A stretch of 5,055 nt of DNA from CAYJWL01 sp964373855 (GTDB lineage Bacteria > Patescibacteriota > Andersenbacteria > UBA10190): positions 1-5,055 of the forward strand of contig CAYJWL010000046.1 of the NCBI GenBank assembly GCA_964373855.1, written 5' to 3'. This document shows positions 1 through 4,533 of this stretch, piece by piece. The translations under genes were made by a program, and so were the position numbers. Every line of letters begins with the position of its first letter. Within the stretch, counting starts at the first letter, position 1. The notes beneath the pieces were generated by a model. The model did not search any database, had not been told where the DNA came from, and worked only from the letters and a program-made list of their open reading frames with translations.

Positions 1-2
1 AG

Positions 3-53
3 CGCCACGACGCTGACATTGCTGTCATCAAGCAGAAAGTGGGAATAAACTAG
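3..53 (+). CDS. C-terminal end of an unidentified protein (left-truncated)
   Basis: Frame 3 is open from the left edge to a TAG at 51-53 and reads RHDADIAVIKQKVGIN. The other two forward frames give less protein-like text. The charged, heptad-like pattern (D-I--V---K--VG) resembles the end of short coiled-coil proteins, but only 16 residues are visible, so no family can be named. It ends about 60 bases before the next promoter and is probably a separate transcription unit. It could also be a chance open stretch; the main support is the plausible residue pattern up to the stop. Confidence 0.45.
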   Translation, partial: RHDADIAVIKQKVGIN

Positions 54-104
54 AAGGCAGGAGATATTCCGGCGGTGGTGAAGTAGATTGAAACTTGAAG
101 TCGG

Positions 105-138
105 TAATCGAGTTTTTGTAATTATCTAGTTTTTGTGG
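105..138 (+). repeat. Two tandem 17-bp direct repeats spanning the promoter
   Basis: TAATCGAGTTTTTGTAA (105-121) is followed directly by TTATCTAGTTTTTGTGG (122-138), identical at 13 of 17 positions and sharing the core AGTTTTTGT. The first unit contains the -35 and the second ends at the base before TATAAT. Placement over both core promoter elements would suit a repressor site, for example autoregulation by the downstream module, but this is inference. AT-rich sequence makes chance similarity possible. Confidence 0.5.
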
Positions 139-144
139 TATAAT
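116..144 (+). promoter_or_regulatory. Sigma-70-type promoter for the 62-aa small protein, extended -10
   Basis: The -10 box is a perfect TATAAT (139-144), preceded by TGG at 136-138, which gives an extended -10 (TGnTATAAT). TTGTAA at 116-121 is a 4/6 match to the -35 consensus with an ideal 17-bp spacer. Six bases separate the -10 from the ATG at 151, so the expected transcription start falls on or next to the A of the start codon and the mRNA would be leaderless. No Shine-Dalgarno sequence is present. This is the best promoter in the window. Confidence 0.75.
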
Positions 145-150
145 CAGACC

Positions 151-339
151 ATGAAAAACTGGTCTACTGATACCTCGGAGCTGCAAAAAGATACAGCCAA
201 ATTCTCCGCTTGGCGTCTGGAACAGCTTATTAATTTTGGACTGGACAACGAAAAAATTGATCTTGATGAATTACGCAAGTATTGGGATGTACTGCATATT
301 GATCCTTTGAAAAGGAAATTTTTGTCTCTTTTTGTATGA
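151..339 (+). CDS. 62-aa small protein, possible partner (antitoxin-like) of the AbiEii nucleotidyltransferase
   Basis: ATG at 151 is preferred over an in-frame TTG at 133, because 133 lies inside the promoter and the TATAAT box ends at 144. The 62-residue product is acidic/basic and helix-rich, with no signal peptide or membrane segment. Recognisable stretches are NWSTDTSELQKD (3-14), AWRLEQLINFGL (20-31), ELRKYWDVL (40-48) and IDPLKRKFL (50-58). From memory, similar 60-65-residue proteins with the W-x-L-E-Q-x-I-N-x-G-L pattern sit directly upstream of AbiEii-type nucleotidyltransferase genes in Parcubacteria-like genomes; no search was run. Here that pair is separated by a broken GIY-YIG gene. 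A toxin-antitoxin or regulatory partnership is inferred from position only. The reading frame is intact and ends in TGA at 337-339. Confidence 0.8.
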   Translation: MKNWSTDTSELQKDTAKFSAWRLEQLINFGLDNEKIDLDELRKYWDVLHIDPLKRKFLSLFV

Positions 340-366
340 ATCCCGTAGTAGAATTTCAGTTAGATT

Positions 367-635
367 ATGTTCTATACGTATGTTTTACAAAGTAAGAATA
401 TAAGGAAATATATATTGGTTATACTGATGACCGCAAAAAGAGACTAATAGAACATAATCAGGGGTTAAATCTTTCGACAAAGCGGTACCGACCATGGGCA
501 ATTATTTATTATGAAGCGTGTCTTGACCAAGACGATGCTCGCCGCCGGGAGGGATACCTGAAAACAACACAAGGTGGTAGATTGTTAAATAGGAGGTTGA
601 AAGAATTTTTTTATAAAAAAGTCGAAAAGATTTAA
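367..635 (+). pseudogene. GIY-YIG endonuclease-like protein, broken by one frameshift
   Basis: The gene is a free-standing small GIY-YIG (UvrC/URI-type) domain protein, a nuclease fold that cuts DNA. From ATG 367 one frame reads MFYTYVLQSKNIRKY, a classic family N-terminus. The continuation YIGYTDDRKKRLIEHN lies in the frame one base earlier, from 411, and stays open to TAA at 633-635. The first frame alone stops at 445-447 after 26 codons, while the second has a TAA at 393-395 upstream of the YIG motif. The break is at the (AT)4 run 408-415. One missing base gives the usual seven residues between LQ and YIG and an 89-aa product. Downstream family features are preserved: RL-EHN, KRYRPW, IIYYE, ARRRE-YLKT and GGRLLNRRLKEFF. 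Possible causes are a recent inactivation, a sequencing or assembly error in the AT run, or recoding (no classic slippery heptamer seen). No promoter or Shine-Dalgarno is visible. It begins 28 bases after the 62-aa gene and ends 22 bases before the nucleotidyltransferase. Confidence 0.85.
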
Positions 636-657
636 CAAACTGAAATTTCACTACAGG

Positions 658-1323
658 ATGAATCAATCCTCAATTCTCTCGGAGAATCAAAAAAAACTGC
701 TCGAACTTCTCTCCGTAGAGAAGTCAATCTGTACTCACTTCTACCTAACTGGTGGCACGGCGCTGGCCGAGTTTTATCTTCATCATCGGTTATCTGAAGA
801 TTTGGATTTCTTCTCCGAACAGGAATTTGACCCGCAAAGCATCTCGGTTATGTTAAAGAAAATCCAAACTGCCGCCGGCATCAAGAAAGTAGAATATCAG
901 CAGAGTTTTAATCGGAATTTATTCTTTCTTCATACCGATACTGATGTAATGAAGACAGAATTCACCTATTTTCCTTTTACTCGCATAGAGCAGAAACAGA
1001 AAATCGGTGAGCTTTTTATAGACAGTCTGATTGATATCGCTACCAATAAGATATTTACGATTTACCAAAATCCGCGCCCTCGCGATTTTATTGATCTTTA
1101 CTTGATCTTACAGCACGATTCAGCCCTGACAATCGATTCCCTGATTGATCATGCCCAAATGAAATTTGACAACCAGATTGACCCCGTTCAGCTTGGCGCC
1201 CAATATGTGAAGGTAAAAGAGCTGAAAGATTATCCCCGCATGTTAGCCGAGCTTGATGCCAAAGTGTGGCAGGAATTTTTTATGAAAGAGGCGAGAAAGC
1301 TGGCGGGGAAGGTATTTCAATAG
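658..1323 (+). CDS. AbiEii/AbiGii-type nucleotidyltransferase (putative toxin)
   Basis: This 221-aa protein carries the hallmarks of the AbiEii/AbiGii nucleotidyltransferase superfamily, whose studied members transfer nucleotides to RNA or other targets and often act as toxins paired with an antitoxin. FYLTGGTALAEFYL (28-41) is the nucleotide-binding GG[T/S] motif. HHRLSEDLDFF (42-52) supplies the two metal-binding acidic residues, D48 and D50. KTEF (99-102) offers a third carboxylate, E101. DIATNKIFTIYQNPRPRDFIDLYLIL (starting at 126) gives the conserved Lys131 and the R-x-RDF-DL element, R142/D143/D146. All expected catalytic positions are present, so it looks active. The length is within the family's usual range. 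No signal peptide or membrane helix is seen, so it should be cytoplasmic. ATG 658 has only AGG directly abutting it and no properly spaced Shine-Dalgarno. No clear promoter lies just upstream, so it may be read through from the promoter at 116-144. The substrate cannot be told from sequence. Confidence 0.88.
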   Translation: MNQSSILSENQKKLLELLSVEKSICTHFYLTGGTALAEFYLHHRLSEDLDFFSEQEFDPQSISVMLKKIQTAAGIKKVEYQQSFNRNLFFLHTDTDVMKTEFTYFPFTRIEQKQKIGELFIDSLIDIATNKIFTIYQNPRPRDFIDLYLILQHDSALTIDSLIDHAQMKFDNQIDPVQLGAQYVKVKELKDYPRMLAELDAKVWQEFFMKEARKLAGKVFQ

Positions 1324-1326
1324 GAG
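1322..1326 (+). promoter_or_regulatory. Shine-Dalgarno AGGAG left over in front of a lost start codon
   Basis: AGGAG overlaps the TAG stop of the nucleotidyltransferase (1321-1323) and lies four bases before ATC at 1331, the first codon of the coding-like stretch that follows. Its overlap with the upstream stop suggests the downstream small gene was once translationally coupled to the nucleotidyltransferase. The only alternative start it could serve, GTG at 1326, gives seven codons and is not credible. Confidence 0.45.
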
Positions 1327-1330
1327 TGAT

Positions 1331-1524
1331 ATCGCGAAACATGAAGTAAACATCGAAGGAAACCCAAAAGAGGTTCTGGGAAAACTCGTCGCCCAATATG
1401 AAAAACTATTTGGCCTTATCGTCCCGCGAAGCCTGCCTGCCGGCAGGCAGTTCTGCCGCGACGCCGCTCGGCCATTACTTTCCCCCAAGTACCCGAAGAC
1501 GAGATCCCCATGGTGTTGAAGTAA
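1331..1524 (+). pseudogene. Remnant of a small gene with lost start codon and a frameshift at a palindrome
   Basis: The frame beginning ATC at 1331 reads IAKHEVNIEGNPKEVLGK and continues LVAQYEKLFGLIVPRS to about 1432. This is convincing protein-like text, but no ATG, GTG or TTG opens it. A single G-to-C change (ATG to ATC) after the AGGAG at 1322-1326 would explain it. After the palindrome at 1433-1450 the frame degrades (CRDAARPLLSP). The phase one base away resumes protein-like text, AITFPQVPEDEIPMVLK, ending in TAA at 1522-1524. Head and tail are therefore most simply one small protein of roughly 50-60 residues, disrupted around 1430-1470 by an inserted or altered GC-rich segment. I do not recognise the family. 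The PKEVLGKLVAQYEKLF helix and acidic tail could suit a small regulatory or antitoxin-like protein downstream of the nucleotidyltransferase, but this is speculation. The rest of 1324-1547 shows nothing else coding. Confidence 0.55.
1433..1450. repeat. 18-bp perfect palindrome (possible dispersed CPR repeat)
   Basis: CTGCCTGCCGGCAGGCAG equals its own reverse complement across all 18 bases and is strongly GC-rich against an AT-rich surround. It translates as LPAGRQ. I recall GC-rich palindromes encoding PAGRQ-like peptides scattered through Parcubacteria-type genomes, in and between genes, but have not checked this. It lies where the small-gene remnant loses its frame, which suggests insertion. 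As RNA it would fold, but no T-run follows, so it is not a good intrinsic terminator. Confidence 0.7.
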
Positions 1525-1539
1525 TCTTCTGCTCTTTTG

Positions 1540-1559
1540 CCGCGTGAGTGCGGTATAAT
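1540..1559 (+). promoter_or_regulatory. -10 box with abutting inverted repeat, upstream of kinase 1
   Basis: A perfect TATAAT (1554-1559) lies eight bases before ATG 1568, predicting a leaderless or nearly leaderless mRNA. No hexamer resembling TTGACA is found at 15-19 bp upstream. A short inverted repeat, CCGC (1540-1543) and GCGG (1550-1553) with a six-base loop, ends at the base before TATAAT and could be an operator or chance. A weak AGGA at 1560-1563 lies four bases before the ATG. Confidence 0.6.
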
Positions 1560-1567
1560 AGGACGAT

Positions 1568-3076
1568 ATGGCAACTTCATGGCCGGGAGGGCAAGGCGGA
1601 GCGGGGACTGGCGGGAGGCCGGAGGCCTCTCATGATCTGCACGAGCGCATCAATCAGGAGTTATACAAGCGCAATGCAGAACTGGCAGTGCGTAATAAGA
1701 CCCTGGCCTTGCTGCGCAAACTCGATGAGATTTCCCTGGCGGCAGTGACGCCGCATGAAATGGCGGAGAAAATCACGCAGGCCATTGCCGAGGCGCTTGG
1801 CTATGAGCTTGTTTCTATTGCCGTTGTCGATGAAAAGCAAAAAATATTGAAGTGGCTCGATGTGTCCTCCGTCACGCCGTGGATTACAGAGGTGATTGAG
1901 AAGCCTGTATTGAAACACCTGCGCCTACCCTTAAGCTCATCCATGCCCTCCGTAATGATTCTGCAGGAAGAGAATGTTACATACGTCACCGGCCTGGAGA
2001 AAGTATTTCCCAAGCCGCTGGTTGACGCGCTGATGGATGCTCCAGAATCTTACGAAGAAAGTGTCATTAAGTACAGCCTGTTGTACCCTCTCCGGTTTGG
2101 CAATCAAACTCTCGGTTTGTTAACCCTTAGCACCAGCCGATCGCTGGAGAACATGTCCCAGTATGAACAGGAGTCAGCCACCGGCATCGTCGGGCTTGTC
2201 TCCCTCGCTCTCTACAAGGCAAAAATTTATCAGGATTTGCAGATAACGTCGGCTGAACTGGCTTCAGCTAACAAGCAGTTGCAGGATTTAGACAAGCTAA
2301 AAAGCGAGGTCATGAGTATCGTAAGCCACCAGCTCTATACGCCCCTGACAGCCTTGCGTGGCTATGTTTCGATGTTGAAAGAAGGCGATTTCGGCAAGGT
2401 GCCTGAAAAACAGGATTACGTTTTGGATATTCTCGACACCAGCGCCACTCGCCTGATTGATCTTATTAAAGGCTTGCTCGACATCTCGCGCATTGAGCGG
2501 GGAAAGCTCGAGCTTAATCTTGAATCCGCCGATTTAGGTAAAGTGGCGAACGATCTGGTGCGTGACCTGCTGCCCAATGCCCAGAAAAAGCATCTTGCTC
2601 TTACCTATCAGAAAGCCGAAAAACATTTACCACATGTTGTTATAGACGTGCAGCGTATCAGACAGGTAATGCTTAATTTTGTTGACAATGCGATTAAATA
2701 TACCGACGAAGGTAAAATTGAGGTTTCCGTCAAACAAGACGGGGAAATTCTTGTCTTTTCGGTGGCCGATACCGGTAAAGGGTTGACGAAAGAAGAAATT
2801 GAAAAACTTTTCACGAAGTTCACCCGGGTCGGTGGTGCTTCCCGATACCATACCGAGGGAGCCGGCTTGGGCTTGTATGTCGCCAAGCAAATTGTGAAGG
2901 AACATCACGGCAAGGTGCAGGTTGCCAGCGCCGGTGCGGGGAAGGGCAGCACCTTCTCCGTGAAGTTGCCGATTGAAGGATCGCCGCGCAGCTTGAAGCT
3001 TTCTGAGAAAACAACTGTCGAGATGAGAGCAGCGGAAAGCGGCAATCACAAAGGACGCGCGGCGGAAACGAAATAG
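1568..3076 (+). CDS. Cytoplasmic GAF-domain sensor histidine kinase (kinase 1)
   Basis: This 502-aa kinase autophosphorylates on histidine and would pass the phosphate to a response regulator, none of which is in the window. Domains in order: a Gly/Pro-rich start (1-20); a helical linker, INQELYKRNAELAVRNK (28-44); a divergent GAF-like sensor (about 48-216); a coiled coil (220-245); HisKA with the H-box SHQLYTPLTALRGY and phospho-acceptor H254; then a HATPase domain with N-box N370/N374, G1 DTGKG (401-405), F-box LFTKFTRV and G2 GAGLGLY (431-437). All ATP-binding motifs are intact. The H-box has Gln255 and Tyr257 where most kinases have Glu/Asp and Arg/Lys. No membrane helices are seen, so it should sense a cytoplasmic cue. 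The helical linker resembles one that in related kinases follows a membrane sensor, so this version may have lost an N-terminal domain. ATG 1568 is chosen because of the TATAAT just upstream. A conserved tail (about 471-494) extends past the ATPase and recurs in kinase 2. The stop is 18 bases before kinase 2. Confidence 0.93.
   Translation: MATSWPGGQGGAGTGGRPEASHDLHERINQELYKRNAELAVRNKTLALLRKLDEISLAAVTPHEMAEKITQAIAEALGYELVSIAVVDEKQKILKWLDVSSVTPWITEVIEKPVLKHLRLPLSSSMPSVMILQEENVTYVTGLEKVFPKPLVDALMDAPESYEESVIKYSLLYPLRFGNQTLGLLTLSTSRSLENMSQYEQESATGIVGLVSLALYKAKIYQDLQITSAELASANKQLQDLDKLKSEVMSIVSHQLYTPLTALRGYVSMLKEGDFGKVPEKQDYVLDILDTSATRLIDLIKGLLDISRIERGKLELNLESADLGKVANDLVRDLLPNAQKKHLALTYQKAEKHLPHVVIDVQRIRQVMLNFVDNAIKYTDEGKIEVSVKQDGEILVFSVADTGKGLTKEEIEKLFTKFTRVGGASRYHTEGAGLGLYVAKQIVKEHHGKVQVASAGAGKGSTFSVKLPIEGSPRSLKLSEKTTVEMRAAESGNHKGRAAETK
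1615..1629. repeat. GC-rich hairpin within the first codons of kinase 1
   Basis: GAGGCC (1615-1620), loop GGA, and GGCCTC (1624-1629) form a perfect six-base-pair stem with all but one pair G-C. It lies in codons 16-21 of kinase 1, in a run of GGCGG/GGGAGG sequence that encodes the Gly-rich, low-complexity start of the protein. It could affect translation or be a remnant of a repeat. Nothing in the protein family requires it. Confidence 0.4.
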
Positions 3077-3081
3077 CATTG

Positions 3082-3093
3082 TATAATAGGAGG
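3082..3093 (+). promoter_or_regulatory. -10 box and AGGAGG immediately upstream of kinase 2
   Basis: TATAAT (3082-3087) lies in the 18-base gap between the kinases, seven bases before ATG 3095, so a transcript from it would start at or next to the start codon. No -35-like hexamer is seen at 16-19 bp. AGGAGG (3088-3093) is a full Shine-Dalgarno match but is one base from the ATG, closer than normally works. It may help on a read-through transcript from kinase 1, or be part of the discriminator. Confidence 0.5.
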
Positions 3094-3094
3094 C

Positions 3095-4486
3095 ATGGGA
3101 CCAATTCGACGGTGGTTGGAGGTATCAAGATTAAGCCAGTCGTTATCGGCGGTTATTTCCTGGGATGACGTGCTTTTCAATTTATTTGAATTTCTTAAAG
3201 CCACGCTCCAGCCACGAAAAATAATTGTGCTATGGCATGATCAGGAACAGAAACAGTTCAGGCCGATAGCTGCTCGTGGCGCGAAGAATTTTCAGGCAAC
3301 TGTGCCAGATACGCATGTTCTGGCGCGTTTTCTGGCGCACGCTAAACAGCCTCTCATGCAGCGGCATATTGATAAACTTGTTCAGGCAACTGGACACAAA
3401 CATGAAGAGGCCACTCAAATTAAGAAGATTAGAGCCGCCATGAGCTGGCTTGATTCTGCCATTGCCATTCCACTGCTTGTTGGCCGGGAAACGAAAAGTA
3501 TTATTCTCCTCGGGCAGAAAAAGGGCGGGCGCCTGTATACTCGCGGGGATATGAAAATTATTCGCATGATGCAGCCAATTATTGCTATTGCTTTGCATAA
3601 CGCCTATCTGCATCAGGAGGCTGTTGCAGTTGGGGAAAAAATGCGCGCTGAAATCGATCGTACACTGGCCGAGTTACGGCACGCCAACACGCAGCTCAAA
3701 GAGCTGGACAGCGCCAAGAGCGAATTTCTGGCAATTGCCAGCCATCAGTTGTATACGCCCCTTACGGCCATGCGGGGATATGTTTCGATGCTCAATGAGG
3801 GTGATTTCGGAGAATTGACTGGAAAGCAACGCCGGGTGCTTGAGATGGTAGAAAAAAGCGCCGAGCGTCTGCTGCAGTTCACCAATAGCCTTCTGGATAT
3901 CTCGCGCATCGAGAGCGGGAGAATACAACTGAACCTCGAGTCGGTCGACCTGAATAAAGTTGCGGCTGATCTGGTTGAGCAGTTGCGGCCGAATGCAAAT
4001 AAAAAAAATCTGCATCTGGAGTTTCATCCCGGCCCCGGTGATATGCCACAAGCTGTGGTGGATGAGCAGCGCATATCGCATGTAATGCTCAATTTGATTG
4101 ATAATGCAATCAAATATACCCAGGCGGGGCGGGTGGATGTAACTGTTTACCCGAAAGATACAAACGTTGTATTTGCCGTTGCCGATACCGGCAAAGGAAT
4201 GACAGCCGAACAAATTAAAAAATTATTTACAAAATTTACGCGGGTTGGGGCTGCCGCGCGCGTCCACACGGAGGGAACCGGACTTGGTCTGTATGTAGCC
4301 AGACAAATTGTGAAAGAACATCATGGCGATGTCTTGGCCGAGAGCTCCGGCGAAGGCAAGGGCAGCACTTTTTCAATGACTTTGCCGGCCGAAGGCACGC
4401 CCAAGAGCCTTAAAGTAGGTGAGAAAGTATCAGTTGAGATCAAAGCAGCTGAAGCAACAGGGCTGCGCCAGAAGGCGAGGGCATAA
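3095..4486 (+). CDS. Cytoplasmic GAF-domain sensor histidine kinase (kinase 2, paralogue of kinase 1)
   Basis: This 463-aa kinase has a GAF-like sensor at about 20-172 (fold cues KIIVLWHDQEQKQFRPIAA at 42-60 and AIAIPLLVGRETKSIILLG at 122-140). A coiled coil follows at about 173-207. HisKA has the H-box ASHQLYTPLTAMRGY with phospho-acceptor H217. The HATPase domain has N-box N333/N337, G1 DTGKG (364-368), F-box LFTKFTRV and G2 GTGLGLY (394-400). All ATP-binding motifs are present. From the coiled coil to the end it aligns almost without gaps to kinase 1 and is identical at more than half the positions by eye, while the sensor halves are not obviously alike. It lacks kinase 1's Gly-rich start and has no membrane segment. 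The C-terminal tail (SLK-GEK-SVEIKAAE) matches that of kinase 1. The likely role is a second input into the same or a sister signalling route; the partner regulator is not in the window. It may be expressed from its own -10 box and by read-through. Confidence 0.93.
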   Translation: MGPIRRWLEVSRLSQSLSAVISWDDVLFNLFEFLKATLQPRKIIVLWHDQEQKQFRPIAARGAKNFQATVPDTHVLARFLAHAKQPLMQRHIDKLVQATGHKHEEATQIKKIRAAMSWLDSAIAIPLLVGRETKSIILLGQKKGGRLYTRGDMKIIRMMQPIIAIALHNAYLHQEAVAVGEKMRAEIDRTLAELRHANTQLKELDSAKSEFLAIASHQLYTPLTAMRGYVSMLNEGDFGELTGKQRRVLEMVEKSAERLLQFTNSLLDISRIESGRIQLNLESVDLNKVAADLVEQLRPNANKKNLHLEFHPGPGDMPQAVVDEQRISHVMLNLIDNAIKYTQAGRVDVTVYPKDTNVVFAVADTGKGMTAEQIKKLFTKFTRVGAAARVHTEGTGLGLYVARQIVKEHHGDVLAESSGEGKGSTFSMTLPAEGTPKSLKVGEKVSVEIKAAEATGLRQKARA

Positions 4487-4520
4487 GCCAAGAGGCTTCG
4501 ACGGGCGCTTCTAGGCCCGT
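4485..4520 (+). terminator. Two short hairpins after kinase 2 (weak terminator candidate)
   Basis: AAGCC (4485-4489), loop AAGA, GGCTT (4494-4498) is a five-pair stem overlapping the kinase 2 stop. ACGGGC (4501-4506), eight-base loop, GCCCGT (4515-4520) is a GC-rich six-pair stem. Neither is followed by a T-run; the second runs straight into TATAGT. They may impede read-through into the next gene, or the second may be an operator, but they are not a canonical intrinsic terminator. Confidence 0.35.
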
Positions 4521-4526
4521 TATAGT
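4498..4526 (+). promoter_or_regulatory. Promoter of the envelope-protein gene
   Basis: TCGACG (4498-4503, 4/6 to TTGACA) and TATAGT (4521-4526, 5/6 to TATAAT) are separated by 17 bp. The -10 ends seven bases before ATG 4534, again giving an expected start site at the start codon, and no Shine-Dalgarno is seen. The spacer is almost wholly the ACGGGC/GCCCGT inverted repeat. Confidence 0.55.
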
Positions 4527-4533
4527 AGTAACC

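Noticed and set aside
133..150. Upstream TTG start extending the 62-aa protein by six residues
   Set aside because: It lies inside the extended -10/TATAAT promoter, so a transcript from that promoter would not contain it; ATG 151 fits the leaderless pattern.
336..395. Short ORF from ATG 336 overlapping the stop of the 62-aa gene
   Set aside because: It gives about 19 codons in the wrong phase for the GIY-YIG N-terminus; the family-like start is ATG 367 in another frame.
393..395. TAA as a reassigned sense codon in the GIY-YIG gene
   Set aside because: TAA serves as the stop of other genes here, and a frameshift explains the N-terminal family residues better than read-through in one frame.
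1243..1488. Reverse-strand open frame of 81 codons across the end of the nucleotidyltransferase
   Set aside because: It runs antisense to a well-supported gene, has no family-like motifs, and its LPAGR text only reflects the palindrome.
2627..3079. Reverse-strand open frame of 150 codons under kinase 1
   Set aside because: It is antisense to the conserved ATPase domain, Phe/Arg/Ser-rich and low in credible domain pattern; such shadows are common opposite kinase genes.
3088..3093. AGGAGG as a normal Shine-Dalgarno for kinase 2
   Set aside because: Only one base separates it from the ATG, well short of the usual 5-9, and no good in-frame start lies at a better distance.
3674..4213. Reverse-strand open frame of 179 codons under kinase 2
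   Set aside because: It is antisense to HisKA/HATPase motifs; His/Ile/Gln-rich composition and no promoter or ribosome site support it being a shadow.
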